Origin: Nostoc spongiaeforme FACHB-130
Lineage (GTDB): Bacteria > Cyanobacteriota > Cyanobacteriia > Cyanobacteriales > Nostocaceae
Length of the DNA stretch: 64,000 nt
Assembly: GCF_014698475.1 (NCBI RefSeq)
Contig: NZ_JACJTB010000015.1
Location: forward strand, 55,724-119,723
Direction of reading: 5' to 3'
Positions within the stretch are counted from its first letter, which is position 1. Every line of letters starts with the position of its first letter. Below are positions 34,245 to 42,633 of the stretch, in pieces. The notes under the pieces are model-generated. The model did not search any database. It was not told where the DNA came from and saw nothing but the letters and a program-made list of their open reading frames with translations. Position numbers and translations under genes: made by a program.

Positions 34245-35291
34245 TTATAGGCGATGGTTATCGATCGCATTGAATGTACCACCAAAGAGGCGATCGCGGA
34301 TGAGCTGCAAGAAGTCATGGGGAAAACCAAGTTCTATTTGACTAACTTTGTTGAGGCGTTGTAGATGTTCCGGCGATAAGGTGATATCTAAACAAGCCAA
34401 GTTATCTTGAAATTGGCTGAGTTTGCGTGCGCCAACAATGGGAATCATTACACCACTTTGAGCGCGTAACCAAGCTAATGCAACTTGCGAAGGTGAACAA
34501 CCGATTTCCGCCGCAACTTGACTGACTACTTCGGCGATCGCTATACTGCGTTCTGATACATTACCCATTGCTGGGTTTGACAATCTACCTTGTTCTTCTC
34601 CTGGTTGCAGAGGTTTATTATACTTACCTGTCAGTACACCACCAGCTAAGGGAGACCAAGGTGTGACTGCTAAATCAAAGGCCTTAGCCATTGGTAGCAA
34701 ATCTCGTTCTGGTGTACGCTGAATTAAATTATACTCTATTTGTAAAGCGACAAACTGTGTCCAGCCTTGATATTGAGCGATGGTATTGGCTTGAGCGACA
34801 ATCCAAGCTGGTGCATCGGAAATACCAATGTAAAGAACTTTACCTTGGCGTACCATATCATCAAGCGATCGCATTACCTCCTCAACCGGAGTGGTAAAAT
34901 CCCAAGCATGTAACCAAAATAAATCAATATAGTCTGTATTCAGTCGTTTGAGACTACCTTCTAAAGATTGCACCAAATTCTTGCGATGGTTGCCACTACC
35001 ATTGGGATTACCTGTATTTTCTCCCATCCGCAAGGGAAAAGAATATTTAGTAGCAACTACAAAACGTTCCCGGTCTTTGGCAATTAATTCACCAACAATT
35101 TTTTCACTACTACCATCAGTGTAACCATTGGCGGTGTCAATAAAATTCCCGCCTGCTTCTGTAAAAGTCTCAAAAATTTTACGACTTTCATCAACAGAAG
35201 CACCCCAACCCCAGTCCTCACCAAAAGTCATCGTTCCCAAGCAGAGTTCCGAAACTCTCAACCCACTTTTGCCTAAGAGTTTGTATCTCAT
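34245..35291 (-). CDS. Aldo/keto reductase
   Basis: 348 residues, a full TIM barrel. The start MRYKLLGKSGLRVSELCLGTMTFG and catalytic tetrad are visible: Asp in NFIDTANGYTDG (about residues 52-60) with Tyr, Lys in VATKYSFPL (about residue 82), and His in FWLHAWD (about residue 128). NADPH-binding elements (WSPLAGGVLTGKY, IVGARKLSQF) follow. It reduces aldehydes or ketones; specific substrate not predictable. Monocistronic, 80 bases 3' of the pseudouridine synthase gene on the same strand. Confidence 0.93.
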   Translation of the reverse strand: MRYKLLGKSGLRVSELCLGTMTFGEDWGWGASVDESRKIFETFTEAGGNFIDTANGYTDGSSEKIVGELIAKDRERFVVATKYSFPLRMGENTGNPNGSGNHRKNLVQSLEGSLKRLNTDYIDLFWLHAWDFTTPVEEVMRSLDDMVRQGKVLYIGISDAPAWIVAQANTIAQYQGWTQFVALQIEYNLIQRTPERDLLPMAKAFDLAVTPWSPLAGGVLTGKYNKPLQPGEEQGRLSNPAMGNVSERSIAIAEVVSQVAAEIGCSPSQVALAWLRAQSGVMIPIVGARKLSQFQDNLACLDITLSPEHLQRLNKVSQIELGFPHDFLQLIRDRLFGGTFNAIDNHRL

Positions 35292-35373
35292 ATAACTCGC
35301 AATTGGTAGTTTGTAATTACCTTAGCAGTGAAAAATTAGCAGTAACAAATGACCAATGGTAGATGACGCTGAT

Positions 35374-37077
35374 TTAAAAAGGTGTTGTGGCTTGTAAATG
35401 AAGAGTTTTGGCTAATTGGGGATGGTAAAAACTGATTTCCCTGGCGTGGAGATGTAAACGATTTGCACCAGCATTACATCCATAAAGGCGATCGCCTAAA
35501 ATTACCACGCCTAGTCCTACTGCCGCATGAACCCGTAACTGATGGGTGCGTCCTGTGAGGGGGATAAATTCTACGCGGGTGTATTCACCTTGTTTGGCAA
35601 TTACTTGAAACTGAGTGACGCTGGGTTTACCATATTGCCAATCAACTTGTTGATAAGGACGATTTTGCGGATTTCCCCAAAGTGGTAATTCAATCGCGCC
35701 GTGGTTTTGAGTCACTGCACCTGCCAGAATTGCTTCATAAACTTTATGCACCTGTCGCTGTTGGAATTGTTGACTGAGGTGAGAGTGAGTATGGCGATCG
35801 CGTGCTATCAACAAAATACCAGAAGTCTCTTGATCCAAGCGATGCACAGGTATAAGATTCATCCCATCAGCTAACAAATTCCGCAAACGACTCAGCACAC
35901 TATCTTGGGTATCACGATAACGCCCCGGAACAGATAACAGTCCCGCAGGTTTATTCACAGCAATTAGCCATTCATCTTGATAAATAATTTTTTCTCCCCT
36001 GTCTCTCTTGTCTCCCCTATCTCCCTCATCCCATTTCCCACAAGATTGTAAAAAACCTACATTCGTCAGTGGGGGGTTAGGTTTCATACCCGACAGCAAA
36101 AACCCCATCAACGGCTGACAACGTTCTGCACAAGCTTCATAAAATTCCCCCTGAACTTTGTCGCCAGAAGATTTCCCCCACCAAAATTCCGCCATTGCTA
36201 AAGGTTTAAGGTGATTGGTAGCGGCGTAATGCAATAACTTTGGGGCGCAACAGTCGCCTGTACCTGTAGGTAAACCATCCGGCATTAATTGTTGTAAGGT
36301 TAGGGATTGACCAAAAAAATTCATCAGCGAGTAAGCAGCGTGCATTTCGGCTTGGAGTTGACGAGATAATGTTTTACGCTGTTGTTTTAATTCTCTGATT
36401 CTAGTCTCTGCGGCGGTAATGGATTGTTGAAGCGGCTGTAAAACTGTATCTCGCTGACGTTTGAGTTGTCGTCGTTCAATTCCATCTTGGCGACTGGCTT
36501 CGTCAAGTTCCGCAAGTGCTAAAGCGAGAACTTCACCTGTGAGTGTTTCACCCAGTATTTCGCGTTGGACTTGGCGTTGATATCTGCATTCACGATGGCG
36601 ATCGCTCATTACTTGCAATTGCTGTTCAAATTCAGCAGATAATATTTCATACTGCTGTCGTGCTGGTAATTGTTGTAAAGCAATAATTTCTTGTTTAATT
36701 GCGTCTAATTTAGTTAAAGTCTCGGCTTCTGAGAAAGCAACTGCTTCTCGTCCTGGAATTGGCAAAACCCAGCCTTCAACAACACTTTGACTATTTAATA
36801 ATCCTGAGAAAGCTTTAATAACTCGTTGTTCGCCACTAGGCAATTCTACTAATAAAACACCATACATTTTACCTTCATTGGCATAACGCTCATCCCTAGC
36901 GAGATAGTTCATTAAGCCACGGGCAATTGCTTCTATCAAAGCAGTGCGGGGTAATCTCAGCAGTTCACCTGTTTGGGGACAATGCCCTTCATAGTAATAG
37001 TTAGGAGAGAGATTATTGACTGCAAAATTACAATCAATAAAATCTGAAATTGGCGAAAGCAAAGAATAGTCAAGCAT
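35374..37077 (-). CDS. RluA-family pseudouridine synthase with long N-terminal extension
   Basis: 567 residues. The N-terminal ~330 residues include a long coiled coil (REQ-rich, about residues 125-245) and a region seen in the large cyanobacterial/proteobacterial RluA-like proteins. The C-terminal catalytic domain has LIAVNKPAGLLSVPG (about residue 378) and VHRLDQETSGILLIARD with the catalytic Asp (about residue 420). It converts uridine to pseudouridine in rRNA or tRNA. Just before the catalytic domain a stretch KWDEGDRGDKRDRGEK is encoded by the CTCCCTTGTCTCC-type repeat, an in-frame insertion. The start abuts the preceding stop (TAAATG). Confidence 0.92.
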   Translation of the reverse strand: MLDYSLLSPISDFIDCNFAVNNLSPNYYYEGHCPQTGELLRLPRTALIEAIARGLMNYLARDERYANEGKMYGVLLVELPSGEQRVIKAFSGLLNSQSVVEGWVLPIPGREAVAFSEAETLTKLDAIKQEIIALQQLPARQQYEILSAEFEQQLQVMSDRHRECRYQRQVQREILGETLTGEVLALALAELDEASRQDGIERRQLKRQRDTVLQPLQQSITAAETRIRELKQQRKTLSRQLQAEMHAAYSLMNFFGQSLTLQQLMPDGLPTGTGDCCAPKLLHYAATNHLKPLAMAEFWWGKSSGDKVQGEFYEACAERCQPLMGFLLSGMKPNPPLTNVGFLQSCGKWDEGDRGDKRDRGEKIIYQDEWLIAVNKPAGLLSVPGRYRDTQDSVLSRLRNLLADGMNLIPVHRLDQETSGILLIARDRHTHSHLSQQFQQRQVHKVYEAILAGAVTQNHGAIELPLWGNPQNRPYQQVDWQYGKPSVTQFQVIAKQGEYTRVEFIPLTGRTHQLRVHAAVGLGVVILGDRLYGCNAGANRLHLHAREISFYHPQLAKTLHLQATTPF

Positions 37078-37854
37078 TTATTTAGGCATAATTGTCACTC
37101 TTGCCCAAACCCAATCTTTACCAGGTATTTTAGCTACTTGCTCAATTTTCACTTTTTCACCAACTTTGTTGACTCGCGTAACATTACCCAAAGTATAGTT
37201 TGGTGGCTCAGGTTGCTTCTCTCTCAGGTACACATCATCAATTATGGTGTATGTATTACCTTCTTGTGGCATTGCGTTCTCTGGAACTTGAATAGTTTTT
37301 CTTGACCAACGATTGTTATGAAAGTTTCCTACATAGCACCATCCTGATGTAGCAGTTTGAATCGCTTTCACTACATTTTCTGTCGATTTTATTGCCGATG
37401 TTTTCTCCTGAGCTTGACTGTCTTTCTCCGGTTTTGGTAATGCTTCTGATATATAAATCAAAATTTTAGGGTCTCGTTTGCCTAAATCTTTCAGCACATC
37501 GTAAAGCTCTACTTTATCCGCAGCCAAGATTAAACTAACAGCCATTTGAGGATCGTCTTTATTGAGCAGATATATCGCATAAGCTGCAAGTTTTGATTTT
37601 GCTTTGTTACCGTTCTCAGATATTCTATCAATATAAGGAGACATAGAATCGACAGACTTGATAGTTCTATCAAGGACTGCTAATCGATTAGAAATATCTT
37701 GCTGTGTTTGGTTAATCTGAGACTGAATTTTATTACTTTGTTGCTGGCTAAAGTGAATAAAAGCACCCCAAATACCAGTTGTCAATGCTGTAATTATAGT
37801 AAAAATTACTTGAATTTTATCCCATTTATCTTTACCCGTGGTGTCGTTCATCAT
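37078..37854 (-). CDS. Hypothetical membrane-anchored protein with C-terminal SH3-like region
   Basis: 258 residues from the ATG at 37854, placed just after GAGGG; a TTG five codons earlier would include the ribosome-binding site. One N-terminal membrane span (about residues 12-32) is followed by a polar helical segment (QSNKIQSQINQTQQDISNRLA) and a C-terminal ~90 residues with SGWCYVGNFHNNRW and DWVWARVTIMPK, compatible with a beta-rich SH3-like module. Its stop touches the start of the pseudouridine synthase gene, so both are one transcript. Function unknown. Confidence 0.72.
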   Translation of the reverse strand: MMNDTTGKDKWDKIQVIFTIITALTTGIWGAFIHFSQQQSNKIQSQINQTQQDISNRLAVLDRTIKSVDSMSPYIDRISENGNKAKSKLAAYAIYLLNKDDPQMAVSLILAADKVELYDVLKDLGKRDPKILIYISEALPKPEKDSQAQEKTSAIKSTENVVKAIQTATSGWCYVGNFHNNRWSRKTIQVPENAMPQEGNTYTIIDDVYLREKQPEPPNYTLGNVTRVNKVGEKVKIEQVAKIPGKDWVWARVTIMPK

Positions 37855-37869
37855 ATTTCCCTCTTGCAA

Positions 37870-38271
37870 TCAAAAAAATTATTAAAAATAATCTAAAATT
37901 TTCATCTATTATGCACAAAGTTAATTTTTAAAAGTCTATTGTGAAAGATTAGAGACAAACTATACCACTATTAGTAATGTCTAACATCAACATCAGATTG
38001 AGTTTCAACTGCCTTCATTTCCAAGGTATGAGGACTATTAAATGACAATTGTGCATTAGTTTGTTGGCAAGCCTCCATAGGTACTTAAAAGATTAGGAGT
38101 AGTTGAGATAGCTGGGTTAGTTATCTTACCTGTGCAATTTTTTATACAGCTAAAATTTGAGGAACTTGTGAGGAATATTGAAATCGAAGCGTAGTAAAAT
38201 GCGATCGCCCGATTGTGGTTCGTCACATCAAGCGATCGCATTTGTTTTATTTCTAACTTTCAACCTAATTG
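37870..38271. other. Intergenic region with HIP1 terminator
   Basis: About 400 bases. The only clear structure is the HIP1-based hairpin at 38197-38243. A 61-codon minus-strand frame is judged non-coding because it overlaps that terminator. Confidence 0.5.
38197..38243 (-). terminator. Terminator hairpin built from two HIP1 octamers
   Basis: On the minus strand AAATGCGATCGC pairs with GCGATCGCATTT around a 23-base loop, followed by TTTT. It begins 29 bases after the stop of the GH10-like gene. Same design as 16612-16652. Confidence 0.75.
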
Positions 38272-39531
38272 TCAGAGTTTGGCGCGAACTACCGGATAAG
38301 GGAACAGTCGCTTAAATCCTTCCTGACGTTCAGCTACTGTTTCCGGGGCAACATCCCACAGACTTTCGTAATAGAAAAAGGCTACACCTAAACCCCGTTC
38401 TTGAGCAGCACGTACTTGGGACTTAATTTGTTGCATTGGGACTGGGTTATTGCGTAACCCGGCCATAATTCCGATGCCGGTGGGAATTTTTTGTTGTGCT
38501 TCTTGGATTTCGCCACGTCCGATATTGGCAACAAAACTCTGGAAATCAGGACGATAAACTTGCACAATTAGCTCATCTACAATATTTTGCCTAATCCAAG
38601 CCAGCCAATCTTGCAGGTGGAACTTATAAGCAAAATCATAATAATTTGGTGATACAGAAAAAATGCTATTGGGTTTTCTGGCTTTCACTGCTTGGTTCAG
38701 TCTCACCATGAAAGCTGTAATTTTATCTGCCCGCCATTTTACCCAAGCTGGGTCATTAGGGTTTGCAGGGGGATTGTTTTTGGTTTCTTGGGTATATAAA
38801 GCTACTGTATATTTGTCATAACCAAATTCATGGGGCAAACTCATGTGGTCGTCAAACTGAATACCATCGGCATCATATTGGGTGACGACTTCTAACACCA
38901 AGTTGGTGATGAACTGTTGCACTTGGGGATGGAAAGGGTTCAACCAGACAACTTCACCCGCCGCGCTGATAGAAGTTTCACTACCATTGCGCTTTTGCGT
39001 TAACCACTCTGGATGATTTAATGCTAACTCCGATGTTGGCGGAGCCATGAACCCAAACTCGAACCAGGGTATAACTAACAAACCTTGACGATGGGCGTGA
39101 TTAATTAAGTCTGCGAGGATATCTTGCCCCTCTAAACCACGGGTAATAAAAGGCTGAATACCTGCACTTTGGGCGGTTGCGCTGGGATACATCGCATAGC
39201 CAGAGTTCCACACCACAGGATAGATAGTATTGAAATTGAGGCGTTGTAGGTGTTTTACAGCTTTCTGCACCTTGGCGCGATCGCGTAGAACATTAAAATC
39301 ATTGTTGGTCATCCATACACCGCGAATTTCTTGGCGTGGTAGTTGAGCGATCGCAGGTTTTAGCCCATCTACTACCAATACTGCCACGAAAGAAACTAAC
39401 ATCAGCACAGGCACTAGCCGTTTTAGCTTGCGCCCCAAACCTGGGAAAGTCAAGAGTTTCATCGGGTTGAATGATTTGTCACCTACCCACTCATGCCATC
39501 GCCTATTTTTGTGATGGAATTTATTAGCCAT
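38272..39531 (-). CDS. GH10-like family glycosyl hydrolase (YngK/DUF187 type)
   Basis: 419 residues with an N-terminal membrane/signal segment (about residues 36-62, ending PAIAQLP) so the enzyme is exported or anchored. The barrel starts at IRGVWMTNNDFNVL and continues with LQRLNFNTIYPVVWNSGYAMYPS, HRQGLLVIPWFEFGF, a putative catalytic region DGIQFDDHMSLPHEFGYD, and WIRQNIVDELIVQVYR. Related proteins degrade or remodel cell-wall or exopolysaccharide; the exact substrate is unknown. A later Met (MKLLTF) would give a cleaner signal peptide. Monocistronic with HIP1 terminator. Confidence 0.88.
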   Translation of the reverse strand: MANKFHHKNRRWHEWVGDKSFNPMKLLTFPGLGRKLKRLVPVLMLVSFVAVLVVDGLKPAIAQLPRQEIRGVWMTNNDFNVLRDRAKVQKAVKHLQRLNFNTIYPVVWNSGYAMYPSATAQSAGIQPFITRGLEGQDILADLINHAHRQGLLVIPWFEFGFMAPPTSELALNHPEWLTQKRNGSETSISAAGEVVWLNPFHPQVQQFITNLVLEVVTQYDADGIQFDDHMSLPHEFGYDKYTVALYTQETKNNPPANPNDPAWVKWRADKITAFMVRLNQAVKARKPNSIFSVSPNYYDFAYKFHLQDWLAWIRQNIVDELIVQVYRPDFQSFVANIGRGEIQEAQQKIPTGIGIMAGLRNNPVPMQQIKSQVRAAQERGLGVAFFYYESLWDVAPETVAERQEGFKRLFPYPVVRAKL

Positions 39532-40090
39532 ATAGCCTTGAAGTATTGATGTTTACTAGAGGAATGGTTAATTGGTAGTTGTTCATTCAATGCTGCACAT
39601 CGAACTTCTGCACCGGAGAAACTCAAATAGAATTCATACCGTCAATTCAAGATGACGTAACCAGTATCCATTAGTGTCCAATATACATTGCGTCTAACAG
39701 GTAGTTTACCAAGTCTTTATTTTACATGGCATTGCTGGAATCCTTACCAAAATTTACTGATACTATAATGTATTATTAATAACTTAAAATAATAAAAATA
39801 GGCAGCCATACTGCGTTTAATTACAATTGACGACAGCAATAATACTCAGATTCATCTTGAATTAGAAAATTGCTGTGATGACTTTTAATCAGCTGGTACG
39901 CAATGACCAATGACTATGGATGGACTTTACAGGTGGTTATGTAATATGAGATGTGTTTTAGCTGAGTCCGAAATTTATCATCCCTCAATATGTCCATCAA
40001 AGCAACTGTATTCCACCTAGGACTGTTGTTAATCAGCTAATTCTGTGACAATGATTAACAATAAGCCAGAATACTTAATCTCAGTTACTC
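39532..40090. other. AT-rich divergent intergenic region
   Basis: 559 bases between the GH10-like gene and hpt, transcribed divergently. It holds both promoters. No gene or notable repeat seen. Confidence 0.45.
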
Positions 40091-41053
40091 ATGCGCCAGA
40101 GTTCTCAAAACAGCCTTTTAACAAGCAAACCGCAGCCATTTAATTGGTTATATGCCTTGTGGAAATTTTCTCGTCCACACACAATTATCGGCACCAGTCT
40201 GAGTGTTTTGGGTTTATATGTAATTGCCATTGCCATTAATCATCGAATTGACTTCCTATTGCCAATTTCCAATTCTCTTTTGCCAGTTTTAGGTGCATGG
40301 ATAGCTTGCTTGTGTGGCAATGTTTACATTGTCGGCTTAAATCAGCTAGAAGATGTAGAGATAGATAAAATTAATAAGCCGCATTTACCACTAGCATCTG
40401 GGGAATTTTCTCGACTTATAGGACAATTTATAGTCATAACTACGGGGATTTTAGCTTTAGTAATTGCCTGGTTAAATGGCCCCTTTTTGTTTGGGATGGT
40501 AGCGTTAAGCTTGGCAATTGGTACAGCTTATTCTTTACCACCAATTCGCTTGAAACAGTTTCCATTTTGGGCAGCATTGTGCATTTTTTCGGTACGGGGA
40601 ACAATTGTGAATTTGGGTTTATTTTTGCATTTTAATTGGGTACTGCAAAGCAAAGAATTAATTCCGCCAGCCGTGTGGGTACTGACGATATTTATCTTGG
40701 TGTTTACCTTTGCGATCGCCATTTTTAAAGACATCCCTGATATCGAAGGCGATCGCTTGTACAATATCTCTACTTTTACAATTCAACTCGGCACACAATC
40801 TGTATTTAACTTGGCACTTTGGGTACTCACTCTCTGCTACTTGGGTATGATGTTGGCAGGTGTATTGCGGCTAGAGGCAGTAAACTCAGCCTTTTTGGTG
40901 ATTACCCATTTATTATTGCTGTGTGGGATGTGGTTTCGCAGTTTAACGGTAGACTTACAAGATAAACGAGCGATCGCCCGATTCTATCAATTCATTTGGA
41001 AACTCTTCTTCCTAGAATATTTAATATTCCCCATCTCTTGTTTGTTGGCTTAA
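40091..41053 (+). CDS. hpt: Homogentisate phytyltransferase (UbiA family)
   Basis: 320 residues, about eight membrane spans. Two prenyl diphosphate-binding Asp motifs are present: NQLEDVEIDKINKPHLPLASG (about residues 86-106) and FKDIPDIEGDRLYN (about residues 211-224). The N-terminal FSRPHTIIGTSLSVLG matches the tocopherol-type prenyltransferases. It joins phytyl diphosphate to homogentisate in the first committed step of tocopherol synthesis in thylakoid/plasma membrane. A small TPR gene follows after 4 bases. Confidence 0.9.
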   Translation: MRQSSQNSLLTSKPQPFNWLYALWKFSRPHTIIGTSLSVLGLYVIAIAINHRIDFLLPISNSLLPVLGAWIACLCGNVYIVGLNQLEDVEIDKINKPHLPLASGEFSRLIGQFIVITTGILALVIAWLNGPFLFGMVALSLAIGTAYSLPPIRLKQFPFWAALCIFSVRGTIVNLGLFLHFNWVLQSKELIPPAVWVLTIFILVFTFAIAIFKDIPDIEGDRLYNISTFTIQLGTQSVFNLALWVLTLCYLGMMLAGVLRLEAVNSAFLVITHLLLLCGMWFRSLTVDLQDKRAIARFYQFIWKLFFLEYLIFPISCLLA

Positions 41054-41057
41054 CACA

Positions 41058-41522
41058 ATGCTAGAAACCACTCCAGTAATTGATATTCTTGCCATCTTAG
41101 TAGTGATTGCTAGTGTTTTCCTACTGATTTATTTTGCTGGGAAAACCTTAATCACCTCCAACTATTTTCAAAAAGGCATCAATTTTTATCAGCAAGAAGA
41201 CTATGCAGGCGCAGAAGCAGAGTTTCGCAAAGTGATTGCTATCAACTCTACTAATGATGTAGTGCGTCTATTTTTAGGAGATGTTGTATATCAGCAAGAT
41301 AGAATTGCCGAAGCCACAGAATTATTCCAAGAAGTCATTCGTCGCAGTCCCAAAAACCCTGAAGCTTATTTGCGTCTAGCCAATGTGTTAATGCAGCAAA
41401 ATCAACCAGAAGCAGCTAAAACTAATCTGCAAACAGCACAAGATTTATTTAAAAAACGTCAACCCGAAAAAGCCCAGAAAGTTGCTCAGTTATTGGCAAA
41501 AATCAACGCCAAATCAACTTGA
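41058..41522 (+). CDS. Small TPR protein with N-terminal membrane anchor
   Basis: 154 residues. A hydrophobic segment (about residues 8-30) anchors it; then three TPR units: FQKGINFYQQEDYAGAEAEF, VRLFLGDVVYQQDRIAEATELF, AYLRLANVLMQQNQPEAAKTNL. It starts 4 bases after hpt, so they are co-transcribed. It may scaffold a membrane complex, possibly with the prenyltransferase; that is inference from the operon only. Confidence 0.87.
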   Translation: MLETTPVIDILAILVVIASVFLLIYFAGKTLITSNYFQKGINFYQQEDYAGAEAEFRKVIAINSTNDVVRLFLGDVVYQQDRIAEATELFQEVIRRSPKNPEAYLRLANVLMQQNQPEAAKTNLQTAQDLFKKRQPEKAQKVAQLLAKINAKST

Positions 41523-41550
41523 AATTGATTAAATTTTAAATTGAGTCTCT

Positions 41551-41628
41551 ATGGTACAAACACCAAAGAAAACATTGACCTTAGAAGAGTTTCTGAAACT
41601 ACCAGAAACTCATACTGTTTCACTTTAA
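41551..41628 (+). pseudogene. Truncated Uma2-family (DUF820) gene start
   Basis: 26 codons, MVQTPKKTLTLEEFLKLPET then HTVSL and stop. The first 20 residues are the typical N-terminus of Uma2-family endonuclease-like proteins, very abundant in Nostocales, normally ~190 residues. The remainder is gone; the sequence passes into a GC-rich tandem repeat region. A decayed gene remnant. Confidence 0.6.
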
Positions 41629-41798
41629 GTTTGATACAAATAGACCGCAGAGGGCAGGGAGCAGGGGGCAAGGGGAAAGAATAAAAAAACCATGAATTTG
41701 TATCATTTTTTTCGTGAAATGGTATCAGCACAGCTAAATTTGTGCAATAACTGAAATTCCATCTGCGTCCATCGGCGGTTAATTTTATCCAAACGATA

Positions 41799-42533
41799 TC
41801 AAATTACGACACCAGTACCGACAGCAACACAGTAAAGCGCCGCATGACGTTTGCCATCAATACCCAACATCTTATTGAGGCTGAGGTCATGGAAACCACC
41901 GACGCAAAGACTACCCAGACCCAATTGCACAGCCATCAGACAAATATTTTCTGCTTGATGACCAGCTTCTAAAAGTGCAAAACGGTAGCCCCGCGCACCA
42001 TATTTGCAGAGCGATCGCATAAAAATAGACGTGAATATCACCAAAGCATTTGCATTCACAATGTAATCTTGGTGCAGAAAAGGTTCCACAAAATCATTAG
42101 GTACTGCATTATTCACCGGATGTAAGCCATGACCACGCGGTTCATAGTGATAGAGTCCATCAGCTAAATTTTCCACCCCTTGCGTTGAGACAAAAACTTC
42201 CAACGGATAAAGCCCTCCCGCCGATGGTGAGTTTCGCGCTTCATAGATGTAACCCTCTGTGTGACGCAACCCATTTAACCCACATCCCGCATCCAGCAAT
42301 TGAGCTAATTTAATCAATGGCATAGTTGTATTAGCAAACGATCGCACAGAAGACCGCCTCTCTAAAAGCTGGCTTAAAGAGTTGTCATGTGGTGCTTTGG
42401 GCAGTTCCAAAAAAGGAGCCTCCGGCATATACCGCATTTCCGTAGCGGGAACGCGCTTGACATAACTTTTCGGTACTGGGGAGTTCAAATGATAGAGAAG
42501 AGCTAATTCCAGTGGCTCGTTGACTGTATACAT
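41799..42533 (-). CDS. SagB-type dehydrogenase (azoline oxidase)
   Basis: 244 residues, FMN-dependent nitroreductase fold: RRSSVRSFANTTMPLIKLAQLLDAG (about residues 56-80), the FMN-binding ARNSPSAGGLYPLEVFV (about residues 98-114), KYGARGYRFALLEAGHQAENI (about residues 179-199, with the SagB-type Lys-Tyr pair), and LGLGSLCVGGF. In TOMM pathways this enzyme oxidises thiazolines or oxazolines to azoles. It lies 100 bases downstream of the YcaO gene on the same strand. The distal gene of the cluster. Shorter than the longest SagB proteins but complete in motifs. Confidence 0.9.
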   Translation of the reverse strand: MYTVNEPLELALLYHLNSPVPKSYVKRVPATEMRYMPEAPFLELPKAPHDNSLSQLLERRSSVRSFANTTMPLIKLAQLLDAGCGLNGLRHTEGYIYEARNSPSAGGLYPLEVFVSTQGVENLADGLYHYEPRGHGLHPVNNAVPNDFVEPFLHQDYIVNANALVIFTSIFMRSLCKYGARGYRFALLEAGHQAENICLMAVQLGLGSLCVGGFHDLSLNKMLGIDGKRHAALYCVAVGTGVVI

Positions 42534-42633
42534 AGTGATTTAAAAGATGAGTAATGAATATTTACTAGGATTGACGCAAGAACTCTCTCAAACTCTTTTT
42601 CCCCCTGCTCCCTGCTCCCTGCCCCCGACCTAT
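42534..42633. repeat. CTGCTCC short tandem repeat between sagB- and YcaO-type genes
   Basis: CCCCCTGCTCCCTGCTCCCTGCCCCC at about 42601-42626, seven-base units. It is inside the putative TOMM operon, immediately after the YcaO stop. Confidence 0.6.

Noticed and set aside
38056..38241. 61-codon minus-strand frame
   Set aside because: Its start lies inside the HIP1 terminator hairpin and its composition is not protein-like.
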